DNA of 36,822 bases from a virus. A program made the position numbers and the translations under genes. The stretch is taken from positions 1 to 36,822 of IMG/VR virus record IMGVR_UViG_3300035216_000402; one strand, given 5' to 3'. A model generated the notes under the pieces. That model was not told where the DNA came from. It did not search any database and was given only the letters and a program-made list of their open reading frames with translations. This document shows, one piece after another, positions 14,320-21,644 of this stretch. The number at the start of each line of letters is the position of its first letter. Position 1 is the first letter of the stretch.

Positions 14320-14353
14320 TATTTATAATACTACAGTTTCCCTAACCTGTCAA
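14320..14353 (-). promoter_or_regulatory. psbA promoter (early box with overlapping late box)
   Basis: Leftward: -35 TTGACA (14353-14348), 17-bp spacer, -10 TATTAT (14330-14325). A perfect T4-type late box TATAAATA (14327-14320) overlaps the -10. psbA could thus be transcribed by host polymerase early and by the phage-modified polymerase late. The leader is about 160 nt. Confidence 0.8.
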
Positions 14354-14357
14354 GCCC

Positions 14358-15863
14358 CTATTTTGGTTTCTTTGCTGCTGCTCTGACTTTCTTATCAATA
14401 TGGGGGTTGCCCGTTGGCGGCATTGCCTTGGCACTAGCAGGGTCTAGGCGATTATATCGGTTTGATTGTTTCTTCTGACCTTCTGGTGTCACTAAATCAG
14501 GGTGATATCCATCGATCATCTTAGGTGGTTCTTGCATTGGGAACCCAAGTGGTGCTGGTTTACCATCATAATAACCAGAAATTTTTTTAATGGGAACATC
14601 CTTTACAGATTTGAGTTTCTTTTTCTCCGAAAGAACTTCTCCTTGTGGTTCATAATGAGCAGAAAGATCTAAACCTGTCTGAGGATTATATGGTTGAGTA
14701 GTGCCTGGTCTATAAGGGTATATACCTCTTCCTGGCATAGTATTTTTCATTTTCCATGCATCCAATTTTTTCTTTCTTTCAGCATCTGCTCCACCGTAAG
14801 TTGCAGCAATGTCTCCATAATTATCATCAACACCTGCTAGTGGAACATAAGCACCTTTAGGTAAATGTGGATTTGAATTATCAGGTTTTGATGGATTATT
14901 CTTTTTCCACTCTGCTGCCGGATTACCATAAGTTTTCCACATCCAATTATACAAATCATCACTCATAGCATCAGTATCACCAGCTGCTTGTTCCCAACTA
15001 TCAGGCATAGTAGTATCAGAAGGTCTTGCAGAACTACCAATCAAACCAAGATACTTTAACAAATACTCATCACCAGCATCCAACATATCCATTAACTTTT
15101 TCTTTCTTTCTTCTGCAGAAAGACCTTTCATTGTAGGATCAGTTCTAATAAATGCTGTTGCTTCTGGAGAGTCAAGAGCAACAAATACACTAACAGGTGT
15201 TCTTCTTTGCAGGGATGCACCAATTATTCTTAATGTTCCAGTTCCAGATACTTTTGCAAATTGTTCGATTTGAATTACAAGGTTTGAATAATTTTTAGGA
15301 AGAGTTATGAGATGTGTTCCTGAACCCATATTGTCATTAACAAATGAACTAGCAAAGGGGTCGTTATCAGAATATACATTTACGTTTACATGGTCATCAA
15401 AACTTTGAGCAGGATCTCTATCAGTCCAACTTGAAGTACCGCCACCCTTTGCGATTGTCAATTTAAGAGTGCTAGCTTTACTGGCATCAACCTTAAACAT
15501 AGCTCTTCTATAGATGGTATGAGATCCACCGACAATACTATTGGAACTACCAGAAAGATGAACTTCACTACCAGATACAGAATCATTACCACCATTAAAT
15601 CTAGTATCAAACGTTTGCTCTGTAGTTACTAAATCAACATCTCCCATTGCAGGAAGATTTGTTTGAAATAATCCACTAGAGGTCATACCTTCATCAATAT
15701 TACATCTCCAATTAGAGAACTCTGGACTGTTAAGATTTCTCAGTTCATCTCTAATCTGTTCTATAAATTCTTTAGCATCTTTTCTTCGCTTTATTTTTTC
15801 CTCACGCAATTCTTTCACACGGATCATATCAATGTGATTTAGTGCCCTAGAATATATTCCCAT
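14358..15863 (-). CDS. Probable virion structural protein (501 aa)
   Basis: 501 residues. An N-terminal helix (RVKELREEKIKRRKDAKEFIEQI) leads into a beta-rich middle (GSEVHLSGSSNSIVGGSHTIYRR...LRIIGASLQRRTPVSVF), then a stretch with LSAEERKKKLMDMLDAGDEYLLKYLGLIG, and a Pro/Lys-rich tail (EVLSEKKKLKSVKDV, GYYDGKPAPLGFP, YNRLDPASAKAMP, ending RAAAKKPK). I associate this kind of tail with cyanophage structural proteins, but the role is not established. The -35 of the psbA promoter lies 4 bases past its stop codon. An AATAAATA late-like box (15883-15890) precedes it. Confidence 0.6.
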   Translation of the reverse strand: MGIYSRALNHIDMIRVKELREEKIKRRKDAKEFIEQIRDELRNLNSPEFSNWRCNIDEGMTSSGLFQTNLPAMGDVDLVTTEQTFDTRFNGGNDSVSGSEVHLSGSSNSIVGGSHTIYRRAMFKVDASKASTLKLTIAKGGGTSSWTDRDPAQSFDDHVNVNVYSDNDPFASSFVNDNMGSGTHLITLPKNYSNLVIQIEQFAKVSGTGTLRIIGASLQRRTPVSVFVALDSPEATAFIRTDPTMKGLSAEERKKKLMDMLDAGDEYLLKYLGLIGSSARPSDTTMPDSWEQAAGDTDAMSDDLYNWMWKTYGNPAAEWKKNNPSKPDNSNPHLPKGAYVPLAGVDDNYGDIAATYGGADAERKKKLDAWKMKNTMPGRGIYPYRPGTTQPYNPQTGLDLSAHYEPQGEVLSEKKKLKSVKDVPIKKISGYYDGKPAPLGFPMQEPPKMIDGYHPDLVTPEGQKKQSNRYNRLDPASAKAMPPTGNPHIDKKVRAAAKKPK

Positions 15864-15881
15864 TACTTAAAAACTTTTTAG

Positions 15882-15920
15882 TTATTTATTATAATACCAC
15901 AGAAATGTATTTTCTAAATA
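15882..15920. promoter_or_regulatory. Divergent late-type promoter region
   Basis: Leftward: AATAAATA at 15890-15883, one mismatch from the T4 late box, 20 bases before the 501-aa gene. Rightward: TCTAAATA at 15913-15920, also one mismatch, 28 bases before the ATG at 15949. Both genes face away from each other, so this gap should hold both promoters. Confidence 0.4.
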
Positions 15921-15948
15921 CAAGTAGTGTATATTTGGTAAAGTATCC

Positions 15949-16443
15949 ATGAAAAGATTGTTGCCATTAATAATGATTTTGATGACAGCAACCGCCGCTA
16001 ATGCTGGCGGAATTGTTTCTAAACATGCTTCTAGTGTTCAACTTACGGTTGATTCTGCCAGGACTCAGGCAAGCAGAATTGGTTCCTCATTCAGTATCAC
16101 CGGTTCAAATATTGATACCACCGATGGTAGCACTGCAGGAGCTGTTTCTGCTGGTACTATTACTTCTGGTATCTATGCACCAGGTACTATTACTGCTACT
16201 CAAGATACAGCAGGTTCAGCATTCTCCTTTAGTCAATCATATACCCAAGGTGATGTAGTGCCAACTGCTGCTCCTACTGTAGGTCAAGTGCCTAACTTTT
16301 CTAGCACCCTTAGTTATACTGCAGGTGCTGCTGGAGACCTTGCTGGAACTGTCACCTCTGCTGGAGTTATCTCCATCACCGCAGGTGGAGCTGGAACCAG
16401 TGGAACCGGACAATTCGTTTCCGAGATCACCATAATTGATTGA
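15949..16443 (+). CDS. Exported Gly/Ser/Thr-rich protein
   Basis: 164 residues. Clear signal peptide: KRLLPLIMILMTATAANA, cut likely after ANA. The mature part is rich in Gly, Ser, Thr and Ala (GSNIDTTDGSTAGAVSAGTITSG, then SYTAGAAGDLAGTVTSAG) with alternating patterns typical of beta-rich fibres or adhesins, and has no Cys. It is first of three plus-strand exported genes set in an otherwise leftward region. Function unknown; a surface or periplasmic protein of the infected cell or an exported virion part are both possible. Confidence 0.6.
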   Translation: MKRLLPLIMILMTATAANAGGIVSKHASSVQLTVDSARTQASRIGSSFSITGSNIDTTDGSTAGAVSAGTITSGIYAPGTITATQDTAGSAFSFSQSYTQGDVVPTAAPTVGQVPNFSSTLSYTAGAAGDLAGTVTSAGVISITAGGAGTSGTGQFVSEITIID

Positions 16444-16454
16444 GGAAATTCGCA

Positions 16455-16904
16455 ATGACCCGTTTTGGAAAGACAATATTCTGGTCTGTAATGTCTGCGG
16501 TGGGTGCAAGTGCCATACTTGTTCCTGCCCAGGCGGTCCCTGTGGTGCCAAACTTCACACAGGGAAGTATGACCAGCCACACAGAAACAACTCAGAAGAT
16601 AACTGAGACTATAAATTCAATGGATTACAACACAGGGTATCAATACTCTGCGACTGGCAGTGGTATTGAATCAATAAACGGAACCTTAAGTCCTGAAAGA
16701 GGTTCTACTAACGTATCAATAAATGGAGTGACTTCATCATGGACAGGAGTAACAAATACACCACAATTCGTCCAAACGAATCCGGGGGATGCGTTTCAGT
16801 TTACAGAAACTTACAGCGGACCTGGACTTTCAAATCACACGATCATTCAGAGAGAAACCGACGTAACAAGTATAACAGATACTACAAGTATATTCCAACA
16901 ATAA
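16455..16904 (+). CDS. Exported beta-rich protein
   Basis: 149 residues from ATG 16455, with GAGGAAA about 8 bases upstream; a TTG at 16440 is also open but overlaps the previous gene. Signal peptide: basic start, hydrophobic SVMSAVGASAILVPAQA, then VPVVPNFTQGSMTSH. The mature part is Thr/Ser/Gly-rich (GYQYSATGSGIESINGTLSP, TNPGDAFQFTETYSGPG), like the neighbour, suggesting a related fold. The stop is TAA at 16904. Function unknown. Confidence 0.55.
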   Translation: MTRFGKTIFWSVMSAVGASAILVPAQAVPVVPNFTQGSMTSHTETTQKITETINSMDYNTGYQYSATGSGIESINGTLSPERGSTNVSINGVTSSWTGVTNTPQFVQTNPGDAFQFTETYSGPGLSNHTIIQRETDVTSITDTTSIFQQ

Positions 16905-17659
16905 TTTCACTACTCTTTACTATTCCAGTAAATGCAGAAACTGTTGGCGGCGTCAGTGCTACCGCTTCTCCTGTTGCTAATTCTAGTGGTAGCGTTACAA
17001 ATCAAGCAATCCAGGTCCTACAAGGACCGTATATTACCAATACATATGGGTCGGGGATACAGTGTCAGGGTCCTACACTAAACCTTACCCCATATGTAAC
17101 TGGTGCAGGTTCAATACAAAGACCTTGGGAACCACATTATATGGACCCAGTATATGATATCAGTGATAATTATGGTGCATTTGATGAAAATGGTAATCAA
17201 ACTGGAGATGGTATCATTGATAACCCAGGCGATATCCTATTTCGTAAGAGAACTAGAACTGGACAAAAAGATACCTATAGTCTATCTTTAGGTTTCTCTG
17301 CTACGTGGTCGCGTCCATTAGATAGAAAACTACAAGACCAATGCAAAGAAGCAGCTGCTGCTAACATCGCATTGATGCAACAGGCAACTGCTAATAAAAG
17401 ATTAGATTTTGAGATTGCAAGACTTAAAAATTGTGGAGAATTAATTCAGAAGGGTATTAGTTTTCATCCCAAGAGTCCTTACCATTCAGTGTGTGCTGAT
17501 GTAGTAGTAAAAAATACCACTTACATCAAACCACATAAACACACTATCCCAAAACCTATTTCTTCAATGCCTTCCTTAGGGCTTGAATCGCATTCACCCG
17601 GTCGCGCTGAGATCCTTGGCGCTCCTTTACAGATTCAACCTTACTCACCTTCCCCCTGA
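16892..17659 (+). CDS. Exported protein lacking a canonical start codon
   Basis: About 255 residues. A signal-like segment (IPTIISLLFTIPVNAETV) is followed by a mature part (GGVSATASPVANSSGSVTNQAIQVLQGPYITNTYGSG) with conserved-looking PVYDISDNYGAFDENGN, GDGIIDNPGDILF, WSRPLDRKLQDQCKEAAAANIALMQQ and LDFEIARLKNCGELIQKG, the last two helical. No ATG, GTG or TTG lies just before the signal; the only ATG in frame is at 16739, inside the previous gene (165-base overlap). ATT at 16892 is shown as an arbitrary nominal start. Its 3' end overlaps the convergent gene by 104 bases. Confidence 0.5.
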   Translation: MPTIISLLFTIPVNAETVGGVSATASPVANSSGSVTNQAIQVLQGPYITNTYGSGIQCQGPTLNLTPYVTGAGSIQRPWEPHYMDPVYDISDNYGAFDENGNQTGDGIIDNPGDILFRKRTRTGQKDTYSLSLGFSATWSRPLDRKLQDQCKEAAAANIALMQQATANKRLDFEIARLKNCGELIQKGISFHPKSPYHSVCADVVVKNTTYIKPHKHTIPKPISSMPSLGLESHSPGRAEILGAPLQIQPYSPSP

Positions 17660-18362
17660 TAGAAGCAATCTTTTTGACGACTTTTTTAGTTACAGGTTTC
17701 ACAACCCTCAAAAGAATATCAGCAAAAGGTTTTGCTAACAATGCGGAAGTTGTTGCTACGACAGCAATGGATGCAGTTGTAGTAATGATACCAGCAGGAG
17801 GAATAGCATTAACAACTTGATTTAGAATAGGAATATCTTCTACTTCACGAATACACTGGTTGCCATCTATACGGTAACCAGTTATTTTTTTGCGTCCACT
17901 ATCAAAAGCAAACCCAATAGGTTCTGTCTGCAATTGTTCCTTTGTTGGACACTCTATTTGTGCTGTTGCTGCTGAAGTATCTGGAACTTCAGGAGTCTTT
18001 GGTACATCTTGCGAAGGTTTTACTTCCTCTCCTTTATATGCAGGAACTGGTGCCTCTTCTTTAAAATCTAATTTACCTTTATCATAATCAATCGGATCAA
18101 AACTAGGAGCACCAGAATCACAATAAGTTTTTACACCTTTAGGGTCATCTTCTGAAATTATTCCACTCTTCTCTCTACCAGAATTTTGTTCGTGTGCCTC
18201 AACACATCCAGGCATATCAACAACAGGAACTCCAATAGTTACAGTTACAGGTGGAGTGTTTGGAATACTATACCTGGGTTCTGGTATAATTGTTGTTGAT
18301 ATATCTGGAATGTTTAACTCTCTAATTCTAATTTCATTAGTTCCAATATCAGGTATTTCCAT
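17556..18362 (-). CDS. Conserved hypothetical, possible virion structural protein
   Basis: 268 residues. N-terminus with repeated Pro-Asp-Ile segments (IPDIGTNEIRIRELNIPDIS), a polar Cys-containing part (VVDMPGCVEAHEQNSGREKSG, TYCDSGAPSFDPIDYDKG), a Pro/Glu-rich linker, then a hydrophobic helix (GIITTTASIAVVATTSALLA) and a strongly basic tail (KKVVKKIASIRGKVSK, ending RKALKK). I have the impression this MPGCVEAHEQNSGREKSG region is conserved in cyanomyoviruses, but the role is unknown. The basic end overlaps the exported gene on the other strand by 104 bases. Confidence 0.6.
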   Translation of the reverse strand: MEIPDIGTNEIRIRELNIPDISTTIIPEPRYSIPNTPPVTVTIGVPVVDMPGCVEAHEQNSGREKSGIISEDDPKGVKTYCDSGAPSFDPIDYDKGKLDFKEEAPVPAYKGEEVKPSQDVPKTPEVPDTSAATAQIECPTKEQLQTEPIGFAFDSGRKKITGYRIDGNQCIREVEDIPILNQVVNAIPPAGIITTTASIAVVATTSALLAKPFADILLRVVKPVTKKVVKKIASIRGKVSKVESVKERQGSQRDRVNAIQALRKALKK

Positions 18363-18549
18363 TGATTATATCTCCATACTCCTCAAAACTAAACTTACTT
18401 TGCACTGTTTGCTTGGCAAGTTTATCTCTAAGGGCATTAACTTTTACATCAGTATATTGCCGAAAGTTTCCTTTCTTCTCAACTTTTTTATAGTAATGAA
18501 GCGCATTGAGGATGATTGTATAATCCTCCATATCCAATTCAAAATTCAT
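18349..18549 (-). CDS. Small helical hypothetical protein
   Basis: 66 residues from ATG 18549 (MNFELDMEDYTIILNALHYYKKVEKK). An in-frame ATG at 18564 overlaps the stop of the gene upstream and is less likely. Charged and helical, no Cys or membrane part. It ends inside the start of the 268-aa gene and is likely co-transcribed with it. No family recognised. Confidence 0.55.
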   Translation of the reverse strand: MNFELDMEDYTIILNALHYYKKVEKKGNFRQYTDVKVNALRDKLAKQTVQSKFSFEEYGDIINGNT

Positions 18550-18553
18550 TTTA

Positions 18554-19129
18554 CTAACAATCATCAAATACGGAACCTACTGTAGAACCAACAGTAGAAC
18601 CTACTTTACCACCCAAAAGTGATACCCAACCAGCTGCTAACCATCCAACATATGGAATACCAATCACAGCAGGAACACCAACACCAGCAGCAATACTAGT
18701 TCCTGCCATTGCACCTTGTGACCGTGCGCCAGCGTCCGCCACTATACACTCTATTTCTTTTGCAGACTTTCCCTCACCATCTACGGCAGCACCTCCTAGA
18801 TTTCTATTGCCGTCCATAGTGAATTGGTCTCTACGCCACTCACGGCGACTCTCTGTGCCACCACCAAAGAATCCTTTCTTATTAGTATCTGAAGATAATG
18901 ATTTTTGGGATTCTAAAATAGCAGGATCATTTGCTTTATATTCTATACTATAACCTTCTTTGCCTGCTTGAATTCTATAAGAAGAATAATCTCCTCCAGG
19001 GAAATTGATGATTGGTGCTTCAGGTACTCTTGTTGCTTTAATGAGATGCCCCAAAACACCGATGTGTGCTACAGCAACTACACCACCAACACTTAATACA
19101 ACCCACTTAAACGGTGACTTATCCATCAT
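18554..19129 (-). CDS. Membrane-anchored conserved hypothetical protein
   Basis: 191 residues. N-terminal membrane segment (FKWVVLSVGGVVAVAHIGVLGHL), an exported-type middle, and a Gly/Ala-rich C-terminal stretch (GAMAGTSIAAGVGVPAVIGIPYVGWLAAGWVSLLGGK) that could be a second membrane hairpin, then a GSTVGSTVGS repeat and VFDDC. It overlaps the nuclease gene by 4 bases. Function unknown; its place beside lysis genes suggests an envelope role. Confidence 0.55.
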   Translation of the reverse strand: MMDKSPFKWVVLSVGGVVAVAHIGVLGHLIKATRVPEAPIINFPGGDYSSYRIQAGKEGYSIEYKANDPAILESQKSLSSDTNKKGFFGGGTESRREWRRDQFTMDGNRNLGGAAVDGEGKSAKEIECIVADAGARSQGAMAGTSIAAGVGVPAVIGIPYVGWLAAGWVSLLGGKVGSTVGSTVGSVFDDC

Positions 19130-19602
19130 TCTACTAAGGTCCCATGTGTTCTACGTATTTCACGAAGTGCTTCAAGATTCATATCTTTGGTGCCTCCATC
19201 ATAGGCATGAGCATAACCTTCAGTAATCATTTGTTCGTTGAGGGACACGTCTGCATCCCCAATGTAAAGCCAACCCAGAAGACGCCCATATTTCCCAGTC
19301 CCACCAACAAGTTCAGTCCTAACAGACAACTCATCATCACCAGCCAAAGTGCCTTCGAGTTTCTCTTTGAGCCAGTTGGTTGCGTCGATTCCAAGTGCCT
19401 TCTCCTCTAGATTTCTCGTTCTTTTCTCCGGTGTATCAACTCCTGCAATTCTAACTCTTTCTTTCTTGTATAAATCAAACCCGAGGTCAATAGTGACATC
19501 GATAGTATCGCCATCAAGAACACGATTGATCTCCGTCACTCGGAAGTTGTAACAACTCTTTCTGCTCGGTGGTGTCAGTGCTCCCATGGGATTCCCTTTC
19601 AT
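19126..19602 (-). CDS. Staphylococcal-nuclease-like (SNase) protein
   Basis: 158 residues. SNase-fold motifs in order: VLDGDTIDVTIDLGFDL, RVRIAGVDTPE (Arg and Glu of the active site) and GKYGRLLGWL (second catalytic Arg), then LNEQMITEGYAHAYDGG. These nucleases cut DNA and RNA with calcium; a phage copy may degrade host nucleic acid. No signal peptide, so it acts in the cytoplasm or is released at lysis. The ATG at 19602 has AGGA upstream. It overlaps the end of the 68-aa membrane gene by 89 bases. Confidence 0.88.
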   Translation of the reverse strand: MKGNPMGALTPPSRKSCYNFRVTEINRVLDGDTIDVTIDLGFDLYKKERVRIAGVDTPEKRTRNLEEKALGIDATNWLKEKLEGTLAGDDELSVRTELVGGTGKYGRLLGWLYIGDADVSLNEQMITEGYAHAYDGGTKDMNLEALREIRRTHGTLVE

Positions 19603-19720
19603 CTATTCCTAGTATATAGTAGATATAATAAGAAACTCCCGCCAAAAGGATGATTATAGAAATAATCACACTCCAGACGGGGTCATTTGGATTTTGTAAT
19701 GGATGTAATATTAGATTCAT
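19514..19720 (-). CDS. Small membrane protein overlapping the nuclease gene
   Basis: 68 residues with one membrane helix (PVWSVIISIIILLAGVSYYIYYILGI) after a short N-terminus. The last 20 or so residues (SHGSTDTTEQKELLQLPSDG) look unlike a conserved sequence and lie in the overlap with the nuclease gene, so the frame may have been extended by a lost stop codon. No family recognised. Confidence 0.5.
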   Translation of the reverse strand: MNLILHPLQNPNDPVWSVIISIIILLAGVSYYIYYILGIDERESHGSTDTTEQKELLQLPSDGDQSCS

Positions 19721-19744
19721 ATAGGTTCAATAAATTACTTCACA

Positions 19745-20077
19745 TCATTCGACGTGAATTGTACCAGTCATACCTGCACCTTTGTGTGGTCCACACCAAA
19801 ATTCATAGTCACCAGCATCGGCAAACTTGATATCTTGTGACTCACCAGGGGCAAAAAGCAGCGACTCTCTTGAAAGATCTGGACGTGCTTCAACAATAAT
19901 ATTATGTGGAGGGAGGGCCTCGTTTACAAAGTGTAGTACATCGCCTGTAGAGATTGTGATCTCATTAGGCTCAAATGCTAGGTTACCTCCCGCACCCATT
20001 ACAACATCAACAGCAAAGACTGGTGATGCCATAAACATAGCACCCAGTAAACAAATCAAACTAACAAATTTTCTCAT
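19745..20077 (-). CDS. petE: Plastocyanin
   Basis: 110 residues. Signal peptide of about 22 residues (KFVSLICLLGAMFMASPVFA), then the type-1 copper fold. Copper ligands are H58 (PPHNIIV), C95, H98 and M103 (FWCGPHKGAGMTG). Plastocyanin carries electrons from cytochrome b6f to photosystem I in the thylakoid lumen. Phage copies are known from cyanomyoviruses and would support electron flow alongside the psbA, psbD and petF in this window. It is placed among the lysis genes, 7 bases from the holin-like gene. Confidence 0.95.
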   Translation of the reverse strand: MRKFVSLICLLGAMFMASPVFAVDVVMGAGGNLAFEPNEITISTGDVLHFVNEALPPHNIIVEARPDLSRESLLFAPGESQDIKFADAGDYEFWCGPHKGAGMTGTIHVE

Positions 20078-20084
20078 CTTTTTT

Positions 20085-20522
20085 CTACAAGGTAGGTTTT
20101 ACAGGTGGTTCACTATCTTTTGTAGTGAACTGAATTGGTGCTTGTTCAATACGAATAGTTTGAGCAGGTGCAGTCTGTGCTGCAGCAGCAATCAATCTTT
20201 CCATATCTGCTTTACTGATACCACCATTTCCTTTGGAAGAACCGTCACCATTTTTCTTTGCTGCCTGAACACCAAAAGTCGCAAGCACTCCGGTGAAGAC
20301 ACTTGCGATAAAAGTAGGATCTAGTTTTTGCTCGGGAATACCAAGTACGGGTGGTAACTGGATGTACGCCAACGTGAGTATTCCGCCGCTCCAAACAAGG
20401 ATGCCAAGCCTAACAAAAGTAGACAGAATATCAAGCTGTTCTTCTTTGTCACTTGCGGCCTCCTTCATCTTTCCAAGAATACCTTTCTTTTTAGGATCTT
20501 CCTTCTTGACTTCCTCTGACAT
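20085..20522 (-). CDS. Holin-like membrane protein
   Basis: 145 residues. A charged N-terminus (EEVKKEDPKKKGILGKMKEA), two hydrophobic helices (FVRLGILVWSGGILTLAYI and FIASVFTGVLATFGVQAA) joined by a short loop, then a polar, Ala/Gln-rich tail. This layout with charged ends fits a class II holin. It lies in a run that also has an exported lysozyme-like protein at 21641-22243. Holin is an inference from topology and context. Confidence 0.5.
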   Translation of the reverse strand: MSEEVKKEDPKKKGILGKMKEAASDKEEQLDILSTFVRLGILVWSGGILTLAYIQLPPVLGIPEQKLDPTFIASVFTGVLATFGVQAAKKNGDGSSKGNGGISKADMERLIAAAAQTAPAQTIRIEQAPIQFTTKDSEPPVKPTL

Positions 20523-20543
20523 TCCGTGTAGAGCAACGCATTT

Positions 20544-21206
20544 CTATTTAGAAATATACCCCTCTTTGACTAGATACTTTCTTGTCAGTGGAGTTGGTTC
20601 ATATTCCATCCACATCTGACCAGCAGCACAAGCATTCAGGGCATCAGCAGTCATTCCTTCAGTCTTACCTGCCCAAGTTGCTTCCTTCTCCCATGGCCAT
20701 GCTGACGCAGGATACGCGCTCTCTACCATCTCACGCCATAACATAGGGACAGTATCTTCTGGCATAATGAGAGCAATCAAACTATTGTTGATAGTGCCTG
20801 CCATGCAATCTTGTGCAGCGTGCCATCCTTCATGTCTCATCACACTCATCAATACACCAGGGCGACGCATAAATGTTTTGTTGAGGAAGAAATTATTCCC
20901 TACAGTATGATAAACTCCACGATGTCCTACTGGAAAATACTTCTCATCTGCTAAAAACACTTTAACTCCGACCCTGTTAAGGGAAATAAGCATGATGTTG
21001 AATTCAGTAGAAACAGGAGTAAAGTCAGAAGTATTAGGATACTCACTAGAAATATCCAAAAGGTTAGTGACTTCTTCGACTCCATCAGTACATTCCCGTA
21101 GTAACATACATCCCATAGAATCATTAGTATAGAAACCTTTGGTAGGTTCTGCAAGCACAGGAACGCTCAAAAACGTTGCTGCGATTACTGCTAATAGTTT
21201 TTTCAT
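20544..21206 (-). CDS. Exported protein with HEGWH (putative metallopeptidase)
   Basis: 220 residues. Signal peptide (KKLLAVIAATFLSVPVLA). A HExxH-type motif is visible as MRHEGWHAAQDC (H125, E126, H129), as in zinc metallopeptidases; a downstream Glu in WPWEKEATWAG could be the third ligand. Five or more Cys suggest disulfides in the periplasm. It lies beside holin-like and lysozyme-like genes, so digestion of envelope protein at lysis is possible; no activity is known to me. Confidence 0.6.
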   Translation of the reverse strand: MKKLLAVIAATFLSVPVLAEPTKGFYTNDSMGCMLLRECTDGVEEVTNLLDISSEYPNTSDFTPVSTEFNIMLISLNRVGVKVFLADEKYFPVGHRGVYHTVGNNFFLNKTFMRRPGVLMSVMRHEGWHAAQDCMAGTINNSLIALIMPEDTVPMLWREMVESAYPASAWPWEKEATWAGKTEGMTADALNACAAGQMWMEYEPTPLTRKYLVKEGYISK

Positions 21207-21442
21207 TAGAAAGGAAGACCAACAGGAGGAACAGCACCACCAGTTGCACCAGGAATTTCTGGCATCTCTGGCATCAACCCTTCAATAATACCCGGAATTG
21301 CTTCGGCAATTTCTTCTACTGCTTTCTCTCTCGCTTGTTCAATCATGACATCTGCATTCTTATAAAGATACCAAGCACCAGCAACACTAGCACCAGATAC
21401 TAAAAAAGAAAACGCTGCCATCAAATTAAAAACTTTTTGCAT
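21206..21442 (-). CDS. Small exported or membrane-anchored protein
   Basis: 78 residues from ATG 21442, with GAGG upstream. A hydrophobic N-terminus (FNLMAAFSFLVSGASVAGAWYLYKNA), then a charged helix (VMIEQAREKAVEEIAEAI) and a Pro/Gly-rich end (GLMPEMPEIPGATGGAV). Its stop shares a base with the ATG of the HEGWH gene, so it is coupled to it. No family recognised; possibly a spanin-like or envelope partner of the lysis genes, which is a guess from position. Confidence 0.55.
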   Translation of the reverse strand: MQKVFNLMAAFSFLVSGASVAGAWYLYKNADVMIEQAREKAVEEIAEAIPGIIEGLMPEMPEIPGATGGAVPPVGLPF

Positions 21443-21644
21443 AATATGCCTCATAGTATTTTGTAATTCCATTGCAATTTACATTGCCTTGAGATACCCA
21501 GTCATGGGCACACTCATAAATGGATTTGTTAGTATATTTAGATTTTCTAGAATAATCTAAATTTTTACCATATTTGTCAATTAGAATGAATAATGCTTGT
21601 TGTCGCACCTTCATGCTATCGTCATCTTTGATTTTATTCCTCAT
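21426..21644 (-). CDS. Small hypothetical protein with two cysteines
   Basis: 72 residues, soluble, with an N-terminal basic helix (RNKIKDDDSMKVRQQALFILIDKYGKN) and a later IYECAHDWVSQGNVNCNGI. The ATG overlaps the stop of the lysozyme-like gene (ATGA). Its 3' end overlaps the next gene's start by 17 bases. No family recognised. Confidence 0.5.
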   Translation of the reverse strand: MRNKIKDDDSMKVRQQALFILIDKYGKNLDYSRKSKYTNKSIYECAHDWVSQGNVNCNGITKYYEAYYAKSF

